A stretch of DNA of 64,000 bases from Branchiostoma floridae (lineage: Eukaryota > Chordata > Leptocardii > Amphioxiformes > Branchiostomatidae), in assembly GCF_000003815.2 (NCBI RefSeq), contig NC_049992.1:13858841-13922840 (forward strand), in the 5' to 3' direction. Each line of letters begins with the position of its first letter. Position 1 is the first letter of the stretch. The notes under the pieces were generated by a model. The model had not been told where the DNA came from and made no database searches. It saw only the letters and a list, made by a program, of their open reading frames with translations. Position numbers and translations under genes: made by a program. Below, piece by piece: positions 35,230 through 47,067 of this stretch.

Positions 35230-35460
35230 CTAATTAAACAGATCCCCAGATCCTCTGGCTTTAAAGGTGACAAGGACGTTAGTGTCAGAGTGGATTTTCA
35301 TTCGCCGTCTTATCAGCACCAAGGACAGCCACGGGAAGACGGATGGAATAAACTTTCCGGGGTAAATCCCTCTTAAGCATGCGGCGCGAAACGGTTTACG
35401 AAAACCGCTCACAACTGCAATGATCAAGGATAAGGTTATTATCCCAGATTTTATTATCAT
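35230..35460 (-). CDS. Candidate small secreted protein
   Basis: ATG (35460, minus) opens 76 codons beginning MIIKSGIITLSLIIAVVSG, a good signal peptide with a lysine in the n-region and a hydrophobic core. A basic stretch follows (FRKPFRAACLRGIYPG) with a single Cys, then a second hydrophobic run near WLSLVL. A TATAAAAAC box lies about 100 bp upstream (35558-35566). No homologue recognised. The frame may continue by splicing rather than ending at 35230. Confidence 0.3.
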   Translation of the reverse strand: MIIKSGIITLSLIIAVVSGFRKPFRAACLRGIYPGKFIPSVFPWLSLVLIRRRMKIHSDTNVLVTFKARGSGDLFN

Positions 35461-35557
35461 CACTCTTTTCTCGTTTTCATGGGTTTCAGTGGGCGAGCGG
35501 AGCAGGTGTTCAACTGTGCTTGAGCCGGTCTCTTTGTTGATTGGTCACAAATGCTGA

Positions 35558-35566
35558 GTTTTTATA
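35558..35566 (-). promoter_or_regulatory. TATA box upstream of the small secreted ORF
   Basis: TATAAAAAC on the minus strand would place transcription start near 35536 and give a 5' UTR of about 75 nt before the ATG at 35460. This spacing fits a standard TATA promoter. Confidence 0.3.
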
Positions 35567-36264
35567 CTGAAGAAAGAATCCATGATACACATTATCTAAT
35601 CCTTTACAGAGGCTGAAAAATATTTATTGCCCAAAACTCCTCACTAGCCCTTGGTGGAAGTAGCAACAAGAGGACATGTTGAACTGTACGGACGAGGCCC
35701 CTTGAGCGAAGGACGCCCTGCTCTTTGAAGTGAATAACTCTTGATGTCTTCAGTCGACCTCGTCGGACGTGAAAAACAATTTGATTGATATTTAGTGTAA
35801 TCACGCGCCATCCTCACATGGACACCGTGTCTGCAGCTTTCAATTATGGCCTGCCAACGGTTCGCCTTTCAAATCCTGACCAATCAAACCCTTCAAATCA
35901 AACTGCCGTGCGTAGTTAAGCATGAAACAGGACTTAAAACGTGACCCGCCACATAACATAGAATTCATAATGAATAGCATGTTAACAACTTGAATCAGAC
36001 ATTCATTTCATGATTACCATTGGAAAGTGTCTTTCAACCATATCATCACCATATCAACCATATGTATCCATCTTTGATGTCGCCTACTTGGTTGACAATA
36101 TCCCAGTTAACACCGACATCATCGAAGTCTTATCTATAAATAGCCGTAGGAATGTTCATCATCAGAATTGTACTGTCTTGACCAGAATGACGTATTTTGG
36201 ATTCTCTGTTTGTTTTTGTGCAAATCCTGTAGACCTTCTACTGAGAGAGATCACAGTCATGTTT
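35567..36264. other. Intergenic, nothing supported
   Basis: Unique sequence with domain-free frames only. Confidence 0.35.
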
Positions 36265-36512
36265 AGGCGGTGTCTCACTGCACTTGGGGCACCGGTACGG
36301 CACTGCGGGGTTCGAAAGATACTCAACAAATTTCAGAGATGAAGAACGAATTTTCTCACGTTTTGTGTATTTTGTTGTCTTCGAAGTAATGGTTTTACGT
36401 TGTACGTAATATCTTGATTATAAAAAAGATCGGCGAAAATAACGCAACAGTGCCGCAGTGAGCGAACCCCGCAGTGCCGCACCGGTGCCCCAAGTGCAGT
36501 GAGATACCACCT
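36265..36512. mobile_element. MITE, ACCGGTGC family, copy 3
   Basis: Left end AGGCGGTGTCTCACTGCAC and right end its inverse (GTGCAGTGAGATACCACCT), with GGGGCACCGG and CGGGGTTCG blocks inside each arm. Flanked by TTT on both sides. The best-preserved and longest copy, 248 bp, non-coding. Confidence 0.8.
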
Positions 36513-38026
36513 TTTGCAGCGGTGACACAGAACAGCGAGAAGAATTATCGATCTGCCACGCCAGGTTGACTCTCGGGACTTACATAAGCCTAAGTACACA
36601 TACCATTAATGCCATTCACGGAGCCGCCGTGTGTGTCCATTAATATGTTCACCAACGGAAGACTTGAAGAAGACTCTATTATACTGCGAAAAGAAATGAC
36701 ACAGCATACGATTTAGAACCAAAGACAATTCCAATTAGCTTGCCCTCCCAACTAGAACCACATGCTGGGGAACCAAGACGTTTGCTTGAGAAACCGACTA
36801 CTTTAGATCTGCGCAAAAAAAGATGCCTAGGTCCGGGAAAATCTAAAGTAGTTCTTTCAATTGTGGAATGATGCATAGGACTAAACCACGCCATGGTTTT
36901 ACTTCAAAGAGAAAACCGTTGCGTTTTTATTGACAACTGATGTGCTTGCAATGGCTCACTGTGTACTCTGCTGTTACATCGCCTCATTAGTGCCATCTTA
37001 CCGGTATACCAAACAGGGCGCACCTAAATGGGCATATCTAGACGCCATTACTGATGAGCGGTAACAAGCACCCTGGTGTACAATTCTAGACATGGAGCAT
37101 ACAGCGTGGGGTTGTCAAATATGGAGAAATAAAAACACCATTGCATCCAGTGGGTGGTAAAAACTAACAACGTACACAAGAACATTCAGTTTGATAGATA
37201 CAATGGAAACTATGAAGAGAAAAGTAGCAAAACACGTAAGAAGACACACGTCAACATTATTTCTACTTCAGATGACACCGGATACAGTTATGGTAACAGC
37301 GTTATGCAGGAAGAAGAGTCTTTTCCTAGTATCCTCAATCTAAGACTTTCCATTTCTTCTTATATAGCAAAAGGGATCCTTGTCGCTCACAGCACGTCAA
37401 AACGTAATGTAGAGAGATAACCTTGGTGAAAGTGCTTGTAGGACAAGTTGGCACTCCACTGGTGCTATTTTGAGCGAACCTGCAATCGATCGTTACTTCT
37501 GAATCAGTTCATTGGCCACGTGATTGCAAATGATTACTTTGATACGAGCACGTCTGTGATTAAAGGACAGTTTTAAGAGGACAGGATGTCGACAAAGACT
37601 GGTATCTGATCAGAGTTGTAATTAGATCAAATAGCATGAATGGGTTACATATTTTTTACTTTATACTTCAGCTTTCAGACATTTTTCATTATTCTTCTGA
37701 TTGATGTTTTCTCCTGTCTTTATTTCTCACAGCAGGTTTCCCTTAACCTGATATTAGTAACGGAAAGTCACAGAAAGTGTTCTTTTAGAGGTCGAACGTT
37801 GCATTGCAAATTCTAAGGCACCTAACTCTTGAATTTTAGATTGGATATTAACGTCATTGTATTTCCGTTTCTTTAGACTGTTGTTTAAAATGACTTTCAA
37901 TAGTATGTCATCTCAAAGCGGATAACAATGGTGTTGATATCACAACATTTCCGATGTATATACAATATATGATGTGCGTATGTTAGCTGAGTTCAACAAC
38001 CTGAAGACCAGCAACGCATCATAGTA
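36513..38026. other. Intergenic, nothing supported
   Basis: Domain-free frames at 36679-36894 and 37154-37420. An imperfect inverted repeat (ACTACTTTAGAT and ATCTAAAGTAGT) lies at 36798-36853. Confidence 0.35.
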
Positions 38027-38214
38027 CTGTAAATGCAGAAACTTTCGCGGTGGTTTAGTGTTCGCGGTTTTCGTGGTGGTCGCTTCACCGCGAACTTAAA
38101 ACCACCGCGAACAATCCATAGCAGTAAGAGATTACAGTGCATGGTGCTACCACGAAAAGCCATTTTGCCCGCTACCGCGAAATTAAATCCCCGCGAACTT
38201 AAATCCATTTACAG
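38027..38214. mobile_element. MITE with CTGTAAATG termini and TA flanks
   Basis: Ends CTGTAAATG and CATTTACAG are inverted repeats. Both arms carry TTCGCGG and CCGCGAA blocks so that the whole element is a loose palindrome. It is flanked by TA on both sides, as for Tc1/mariner-type insertion. Its open frames on both strands are palindrome artefacts. Confidence 0.7.
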
Positions 38215-38461
38215 TATTGTTTTTCATCCATACTAATAACAGGGCAATTAAGTGGGCCTATCCATCGTGTTTGTAAAACGGACAGGTACCTTTACACTTT
38301 GAATCAGAAGTTATATTTGTAAAAGTATCTCTTTTTGTGAAGAGTTATCTTAGAAGCTATATAGACATTCCATAGTAATATGAGACAAATCTACACGCCC
38401 CCTCAAATGATACGCATATGAATTTACCATTGATGTATTTTCACCTGTTTTTGTACACTAG

Positions 38462-41400
38462 ATGGAACTGACTGAACTCCTGGGTCTGGTCACGTGTCTC
38501 TCCCTCACATCGATATCATCCAACGGCCCGCAAAGCATTGTGGTCTCTGGGTACATACTACATCCGGAACTCAGGGGCAGCCCTTCATTGGTCAGTGTCC
38601 TTCATCTCTCCGTGTGATCAGAGGATGGCTGTAGTGTTTGACTTTTTTTATTACACCAGCCGCTTATTTCACCCAATGTTATACAACTATCATGGAACAT
38701 AGGCCTGCGATCAAAGAAAGTGCCCCAGGGATGATAAATGATAAAGGCAAACCTTCTAAGGCCATGTGTGTGTGGTAATGCTAGTGCTATATATAGCTGT
38801 GCACACAAACGAACGGTCCCTGGTTTAGTACTCTGTAGCCATCTGTCTGGTTCCCTTTGAGATGTTGTTAAGCAATCATAAAGGCTCAGTACATGGCTGT
38901 GGGGGCGTAATAGTCTGCCTCTATTGCAGCTTATACAACGATTAAGGGCAATTTAAGGGTGCCTCATATTCTACGGACCAAGGTCGACGTGTATACAATA
39001 GTTGATATCAGGAATCTCTGATGTTCTCTTGTTTTACACAGTTGCTGCGGCAGAAACGAAGCAATATCACCGCTGACGAGACGACGGTTCTACCGACTGA
39101 ACTACCGACGGACAATTTCAGAACCTCCCCGCCAAACGTTACTCTCAACACCACTGCTAACGTCTCGTCCTCCACAGCTGTCAATCAAACGGTAGCGGTG
39201 ACGCCGTCATCATTTGTCTCAACGTCAGCTACTACCACGGCAAACCTGAGCAGCGCAGCGACCAATGCCAGCACACCGTCAGTGAGAACAACACGATTTG
39301 CAACAACATCTCCAAATATTACCGGCAACAACAACAACAACAACAACTCCACATCCTCGACTTTTAGGGCAAGCACAGGTATAGACCCGTATGCCTCGGT
39401 CACAAATCCAAAATCCACCACCTCACAGAGATCAACATCATCGTCGAAAGCAATGCTCAGTACAATCTCTACCTCTACAACAGCTAACCCATCTACGGTG
39501 AAGGAAACATCAACGGGGCTCCTCAGATTTTCCTCCACGTTCTCTCCAAGACTGACTGCTGTGCAGTCCACGAAGCACCTGGGTATGGCAAGGTCTACGA
39601 ATGTTTCACCTACGAATATGCTGCCAACGACTCCGGCCATAGACAACCAGACGACGCTGCCTCCAGCGAATGCCACAACTTGGGCGTGGTACGATGACGA
39701 ACAGGGTAAGACTCTATTCTTTACAGGCAAATTAGTCCATCCGTGGGGAATAGGTCAAAAGAGGTTCAGGTTTTATATATATTTCATTGTAGTCTTCATA
39801 GTACAAATCACAACATATCTCAAACCTATCAGATACAAAATACAAGAGACAGGTGTAAACTATAGCAAAAGCAATCGCGTAGCAACAAAAAAACTACCCG
39901 TCTTTTGGGACAGCATATAACGTTTGCTTGTAAAAGTATTTTCGCTTTAGAGCGTTGCCATCTCTAGAGAGGTGACCGAATAATTTATTCACGTCCAGGC
40001 AAAGGCCATTCCGCGCCATTACCCGCTACCGTGCAATGGTGAAGTGCCAGGGATTAAGATATCCTTCAGTCGTATTGACACTGGCTTTACCCAAAGGGAT
40101 GCTAGATCCACCATGGGAAAGGTCCATGAAAAAAATCGATTTTCAACCCTATTTAGGAACGAGATAGATAACAATGGTCTTAGAGGACTAAGTGTGTAGT
40201 TCAAACTTAAATATAGTTTGAATTCAGAGAAACATAATACTATTAGTCTGTAGAGTTGAAAGTATTACGTTTCACATGTTTGTGGTTCTCTCAAAGGCAT
40301 ACTGGTGTCGTGCATTTTTATGGCAAACCAGTAAACCAGTTATCATAACAAACTCAGCACTTTTTCATCTCGATACAGACATAAAAAACGGACGTTCCTC
40401 GAAATAATGACGCATTCATTTTCTTTAGTTTTAGTTCCCTGGCAACGTGTGGTTCACCTTCACACCAATTTGTCATTCAAATGTAACCACTTTTGCAATA
40501 TCTAAATATAATAATGATGATAGTTACATTAATAGTAATGATGATATTTGCAGCCTAAGTACTGATGTTGTTGCATGTTGAGTAGCTTTCATGATCCATG
40601 CTGTCCAACTTGTTCCAGCACTTTATTTCACAACCATCTCAAGATCTCGTCATTGTTTTTTCACGCTACCATAAACCTTGAGACCCGTTAATGCATGGTT
40701 AGACTACTTTCCATGTATATCAAACAGCCTCGCACGCCGATAGACATAGGTTCCACCTATCACACGTTCCAGACTACCATCCACGTCTCTGGCAATAGAT
40801 AGAAGCCTCCGTACAGATGACTTCATTAGGGAGGACGCATAATCTGATCCCGCTAACACCTCAGCTACACAAGATCACCCTCATAGATTCAGACAACCTC
40901 GAATGGAAAAACATTCGATCCAGTTCTTATCACTGAGGGATTCCCGTTCACCTTATTAAGACCTGGTCTTACATGTGGTCATCACAAGGTGAATCTATCC
41001 TCCGGGCTCTTTACGCTACACAGACATCACATCAAGCGTGTATTGCTGCCAGTAATGTACGAACATCATGGTACTTTCGTGGATAAACCAGGCTGATAAC
41101 AAACTGCATTTTGTTTGAAGAGCATAAGAGCAATGAGACGAAAGGGTTTGTTTGTTTTGCAAATGTCTGTTATCTCCTGTGACAAGTTTTGTTGTCTTAG
41201 TTTGATTGTGAAAGTTAGTCCTGACAAATTTCTAATGAAACACCTTTTCAAATATGATATTACCTATTTTTTTTTACATTTATGGATTGGATAGCCCCTA
41301 AAATGTTTAAGAAAACTCGACATGATTTTCATTCGATCGAAGTAGTCCGTCTACACCACAACACGAGGTTTAAGTCGGCAGTATTGTCTGCTGGTATTTT

Positions 41401-44400
41401 TTAAGAAGGTGCTTTCATGTCTGTGGGCCATGTTTCATACAATCAGGTTACACTAGCTTTGAATGTTCCTTTGGAATGTCATTAATATGAGCGGGAACAA
41501 ATTTCACAGAATACTTCAACACGAAAAGACAGATGACGAGACAGTAAGCTCACAACAACCTACGTACCATACAATGACATTGACTTCATCTACAGCAGGC
41601 AAGAATACGTAGAATGTTTCTTCACCACATCTTGTATTTTCTCATAACATCACTTTTTCCCATTCCTTCATTGCCCCTCTGTTGTCCACTTACAGTCGCC
41701 GAGTAAATGCACTGTCTGAAACGCAGTGTCTACATCTATACTGTTGCTGGTACTACATACTGATACAAAGACTAATCCGTCCAGGCTTTGTCATTTCTTT
41801 TTAACAATTTATGTCTTACTTGCTTAGTAAAACCTTTAGCCACACGGGCGGCCAAATCCGATTAGTGGTAAGTTGACAACCAAACGGATACACTATTTAG
41901 ACCAATACGACTGCTGCTCTTGCCGTCCCTCCATTAGGTTTATCTGACTTCCAGAAGACTGTGATGATTGTCTCCTTCTCCATCATTGGTGTGCTCTTCG
42001 TAGCCGGCTTCATCGTTAGGATATGGTAAGTTATAATTAGATTTATCACACATTCTACAGTTCCTCCAGACAGTCGGGCAACTAGTCACAACACTGACCA
42101 GTAAACCAATGAAAAATTTCTCTGAGAAACCTACAGGACGAACGGATAATATTGTACGAGCGTTTAGGAGACATTCAAGCTAGCTTAAAGAAAATTCGCA
42201 ATTGTGCTTACACTTACAAAAAGCACATTCAGAAGTGTAAACGTCGCTCAACGTTAGGGTGAGGAAAATGAATTTTAGCATGAATGTCATTCAGAATGAG
42301 CGGGAAAGATAACAGACATTAAAGTTTGTAATAGAATTGAGTGTTTGTAATAACCAGGTACACTACAAGGGTGTCAATGTAAATGTAGTTCAGAACCAAG
42401 GGCGAGTTAGCACGTCAATGTGAATATCATTCAGCTCCACCGACATAGAAACTGCTGTCAGTGTGGATGTCATTTGACACCAAAGACACATACATGAATA
42501 TCTACGCGAGTGTCATTCAGCACCAAGGGCAGGGAAGCAGGGACGTTGCGTATTAGTCATCACTGCCACAAATGCAAGGTATCAGACGTTGATTGCTTTC
42601 GCAATTCAATACATTCATGCATAATTCAACGTCAATGTCACCAGTTAAGTGTATAGTAAACAGATAGAATGACACGATATCGAGGTGTGTGTATTGAACA
42701 CAGTGTTTACAAAACAGAACAAAACAAAATATCGTAACGCCTTGCCGAATAAAAATAAAACGCCCCACAAGAAAACGTGACTCGTTACTTTCAGGAAGAT
42801 TGAATGCGTAATGTATATCTAGTTAGGCGGTGTACCATTAAAGCACAAATTGGGCAGGTCTTAAGTGACATAATACTGCTACGAGTCACATTACAGCCAT
42901 TAAATAAAAGAAGCGGTATAGAGTCCTAGCACGCACATAGCAGGGATGACGCCATCATGACGCCATGGAAAATATTTCATTAAATATCGGGATGTGGCGC
43001 CACGGTAAAACATATAGGTCTATCTATTTACCTTTTGATTCGTGTTGTGTTAGGAAAATGAAACAATAACTTACGATACCCCCTCCCTCATAAAAACTGT
43101 ATGGGGTTAGCTATTGCGGTAGTTCAGAGAGTAAAAAGTTGGAATTTATAAAGCAATTCAATATAGATTGACCGTGAAATAGTTGGGCCCGTAAGGAAGA
43201 GAGTTTCAGGGCTTGTCCTACTGGGCATAAAATGAAAGAGCTGAAGAAATCAAAATTAAAAAAATTGAATAAAGAAAGAATGGAGATATTTTTAACTGTT
43301 AGTAATGTTCTTTTCTCGCCTCTTGAAAACCTTGCATTTTTTCTATTTATTTATTTATTGATCTTGTAGGGTAGTCCCTTCAGTCTAGCAGACTGATTTC
43401 CAAGGGAGCCCTGTGACAATTCAATCAACATGAACAATAATCATACAACATAAAACGTAAATAATCGAACATAGGAGAAATAACGTATCTAACTCAGGCT
43501 CAACATAAGTAAATACTAACGACTCATGGACGTCCTTCCCATGGCCCGACGTGATCTTGTAAATCACGTTAACTTCTTTACGGCCGCCTCATTCACAACG
43601 TGCCTGCGTGCTCTGGGAATCAGCCTGGGATCTAACAAGCGAAAGGCCATTTAACTTTATATCTAGGCGACATCACTCTTCATAAAGGCGAAGGATGCTT
43701 TAAAAAGCCCAGTCAAAGAATTTTCAAAGAGTGAGAGTAGTGGCCAACCCTCCTGTGGATCGTCAAATACGCGAAATGCTTCATCAGATCCTATCAGGAC
43801 GGACATGCGAAATGTAATCATCCTAAAAGACGTTCTATTGGATGAAATCAAAAGCATCAAAATATATATGGCCTCCTTCGGTCAATATTTACTTTACTTT
43901 ATGTATTGATATCAGACGTACAGCGTTGGATATGGCTAAACAGTTCTATACCTGAATGACAGTCTCTCCCACATAGAGCACATCTGTAAGCTGATTTAGG
44001 TCTGTTACATCAAAATATGGCAATGGTAAATGAACGTATAGAAGGTGAAGTCGGAAATACGTGTAGTATTGTGAGCTTCGTTTGCCTCATGATATGTACG
44101 GGCCTGTGGCTACAAAAAAACGTCCTTTGCACCTGTCAATCACGTTTAGCGGACTGTTCCCGCCACCTGCCTCAGATTTGCGGTGACTTGCGCCCCATTA
44201 ATTTCCATTTGTTTGCACCGCCTCTAAAGTGTAATAATGGGTCTGCGAGCGGCGGCAGGGATTTTCGGTCATGAATTTTTCATTAGTACATATGGGATGA
44301 TGCATGGTGTGGTTACTACTAGATGAAACGGTCTGGGCAAGTTGGTGTTTCTCTGGAGGGATTCCGTGTACTATCTTATAAATCCTACAAATACCTTAGG

Positions 44401-47067
44401 TTTAAGTTTATTGATAGAATAACCCAGAGAGATTCCAGAATCCATAGGCGTGTATGTGCGAGCTAATGCTAAATGATGACTGCACACGGACAGGCAACGT
44501 TTGTATCAAACACTTTCCGCTTCAGAGTCAACTTATCCGAATATCAACAAATCATTCCCAGTATGATTAAGTTTGCTTTAGGGCAAATAGATGAAGGGTC
44601 AAACGAATTCACTTAGAAGCGACAGAAAAACATGAAAAACAAACGGTAACCAATTTCTTATCTAATTCTCCGAAGCATATTTTTTTCTATCACGTTCACT
44701 GGTTAATGAGACGCTACAAGTTGGCATGAAGCCGGCTTCTCGATCACATCGGCATGGCACGTAGAACTTATTCACTATCAGCATGTTCTAGACCGACAAG
44801 AAAGAGATTCAACATGCGAAATAATAATACCCTTCACTAACAACAAAAAATAGCAGGAAACCCGGCGCGTCTATGGAATATGTCGACCACTCACGCAATC
44901 TAACGAGTAGGGAAAAGGAGGCCCGTGGGAAGATCATGTTTCTCCAAGTCTCTCTAATCATCCCCGGGTGGAACAATTAAGAAGATCTTCTGGCATCTCT
45001 TAGGAATGAGTCTTAGATGATATAACGTTACCAAAGTATTTCATTTTATACATGTTTATTATATTTTCTGTATGTTTCATGTTGCAATTAGCCCTCGGGC
45101 AAGAACTTGCAAATAAACTTCGCTTACATCATGCTGAACAGCTTTGTATGCACAGTCGGGTCGTGGCATGTGAAATGTGTGTCAAACAAGAAGGTTTACC
45201 CATAATAAAGTTGTTAAACATGTTTCTAAGTGACATCACAATTCTAAAATTGTAATCAGATCTGTATAAGTACAATGTTCATAGCCGATAGTCTCGGAGT
45301 GACCCCTCACGAGACTGTAACATCAGTACACTAGAATATGGTATATTTCAACTCAGATTGATTTAAAAAAAACTGAAAACGCAGTGGTAGTGATACTGGG
45401 AGAACAGCGATTCGAAAACAAGAGTAGTTATAACTTCAAATCATCCTTCTATACTCCAAGAATTACTTCCTATTACTTTCCTATTTTTCCAGGAATCGTT
45501 GGAACAAGGCTCAAATGGAAAGACGTGAGAATGAGCGAGAATGGAGGCGCAAGTCCCACAAGAACGCGCAGTTCGAGCGGCGAGCATCCGGGGCCTCCCG
45601 AACATCCTCTGTCAACTCTAGGCAGGTACTTGTGTTGTGAGGTGGACGTACACCGTTTTGTTTTATTTTGCTTCCCGCTACTTTACGTTGATTTATCGGT
45701 TACTTTGAATATGTGTTGATTCGCCATAATTTTCGTCTGAATGGTTTGTGTCACATTGTAAAGATATGAAATGTGTATGGCAGTAACGTATTATGTAAAA
45801 ACAACATACTACTGTGACACATTTTCTGTGGTTTATACGTTAACAAGAGACAGGATATGTTAGCGCTTCCAAACAAAACAAAAAAATATTGCATTTACAG
45901 GTCGGAGATGTTTTTTATTAGGTTGACAAGGGAACATGTATCACAAAGTCACGAGAGGTTCTGAATTTGAATCGTCGTATTTCCTTAAACTATTGTAGAA
46001 TTGAACTCGTTGCCATCTAGTACTGTAGGGTCATCCTTATTTGATAGCTTTAAGCAATGCTTGCAGTCAGATGTGCAATGGTTAGGTGTGACAGGTTGTC
46101 TTTTGAATATTATTTATGTTAGTAATCGTCTTCACGCGTACGGAATATAAGAAACATTTCCGACTGAGGGTTGATGAAACGTCTAATATTTTCTCTACAG
46201 GGGGTACGTGGCGACAAGCCTGTGACGGTCGACACCGTTGCCTTGGAAACCACTAAGATCCCGGATGTTGAGGACAGTCATCCCTATACCGTCGTCCCTC
46301 AGCTTCATATACCTGATCAGTGCGTCCACGTCAGCGAGCCAGTCTCCGCACATGCGCAGACGCGGTCTGACGAGTCCGCTTACTACGCAAAACCTAGCGT
46401 GGACACACAAGAGGAGCCCGCCGAAAGCTCCGAAACTGAGAGTATGGCGGACGCCAAAAGAAGAGTAGACTCTCTTCGGGACGATACCTCTCCGCTGTTA
46501 AGGAGAGATTCTAATCAGGTATCAGCCGCTAAAGACTGCACGGACGCGTCATTGGTTTCCAAGGACAGTATAGACGCAGCGCAAAGTAGAGAAAATAGAT
46601 TGAAACTGGACGACAAATCGAAAAAGAAGGCCATAGGAAATCTAATAGACAGTAAAATAGATGAAGCCCCGAAAAGGGAGCGTATACCAAGTAGCAGCGA
46701 TGTGAAAGTGAGATCTTTGCATTTCCCAGCAAAGTCGCCAGGAGGAGGACGGGACCCCAAAATGTCCGTACCTGAAGGACCAAAGTGGTTGTATCACCAC
46801 GGCTCCCTACCTTTGGACATGAAAAAATTGCCGCCTGAATTTTTCGAGGAGCTTGGCATTTCCCCTCAGGCTCTGTTCGAGCCTGTAGAGAGACTCAACC
46901 TACAGGAGATCTGGAAGCCGATGGGAAGAACTCCAGCGCCCCCTATTGAGGGGCATGGGAGTTTCAGGCGTTCCCTTGCGGAAAACCTGCCTCCCGAGCA
47001 CGAGGACAGAGAAGTGCTGAAGGACACGTATGAGGATGAAACTGGGATGATGAGCACAGAGCTATAG
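38462..47067 (+). CDS. Mucin-like single-pass membrane protein, five exons
   Basis: Assembled from splice sites with matching phases: 38462-38590, 39042-39705, 41938-42025, 45493-45625 and 46201-47067 (626 residues). Exon 1 gives a signal-peptide-like start (MELTELLGLVTCLSLTSISS). Exon 2 is a Ser/Thr-rich, cysteine-free stalk with many N-glycosylation sequons (NIT, NVT, NTT, NAS) and a poly-Asn run. Exon 3 carries the membrane segment, about residues 273-291 (VMIVSFSIIGVLFVAGFIV). Exon 4 is a very basic juxtamembrane stretch (QMERRENEREWRRK). Exon 5 is a 288-residue acidic/Ser-rich tail with a conserved-looking block near LPLDMKKLPPEFFEELGI. This predicts a type I surface sialomucin-like protein. 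No named family recognised. Exon 1 is the least certain, because an acceptor-like CACTAG ends exactly at its ATG and an upstream exon is possible. Confidence 0.75.
39330..39347 (+). repeat. (AAC)n coding microsatellite
   Basis: AAC triplets encode a run of asparagines inside the stalk of the mucin-like protein. Length polymorphism between alleles is likely. Confidence 0.9.
39706..41937 (+). other. Intron 2 of the mucin-like gene
   Basis: 2.2 kb from a GTAAGA donor to a pyrimidine-rich TTAG acceptor. The open frame continuing past the donor to 39920 is intronic read-through. No transposon recognised inside. Confidence 0.65.
43346..43425 (-). mobile_element. CR1/L2-type 3' terminus inside intron 3
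   Basis: On the minus strand the block reads GGGCTCCCTTGGAAATCAG, GGGACTACCCTACAAG and then (AATA)n. This is the classic order of a CR1/L2 3' end with its short tandem tail. Only the terminus was recognised. Confidence 0.6.
44150..44290. promoter_or_regulatory. Candidate conserved regulatory element in intron 3
   Basis: A GC-richer unique block inside an AT-rich intron combines an E-box (CACCTG), CCATTAATTT, TAATAATGG and CATGAATTTTTCATTAG homeodomain-type cores. Its composition suggests an enhancer; conservation was not tested. Confidence 0.2.
45052..45255 (+). CDS. Candidate nested small secreted ORF
   Basis: An ATG frame of 67 codons lies inside intron 3 of the mucin-like gene, on the same strand. 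It begins MFIIFSVCFMLQLALG, a textbook signal peptide with cleavage expected before QELANK, followed by a mature part with Cys residues at LCMHS and ACEMC. No family, TATA box or splice evidence. It may be chance. Confidence 0.2.
   Translation: MFIIFSVCFMLQLALGQELANKLRLHHAEQLCMHSRVVACEMCVKQEGLPIIKLLNMFLSDITILKL

Noticed and set aside
38033-38236. Basic 67-residue frame and its 71-residue antisense partner
   Set aside because: Both lie inside a palindromic MITE; Arg-rich composition comes from CGCGG repeats.
39185-39730. 181-residue minus-strand frame
   Set aside because: Antisense shadow of the low-complexity Ser/Thr/Asn-rich exon of the mucin-like gene; valine/aspartate-rich composition reflects the repeats.
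45384-45719. 111-residue plus frame over mucin-gene exon 4
   Set aside because: Wrong frame: the splice phases of the flanking exons require the frame giving RWNKAQMERRENEREWRRK.
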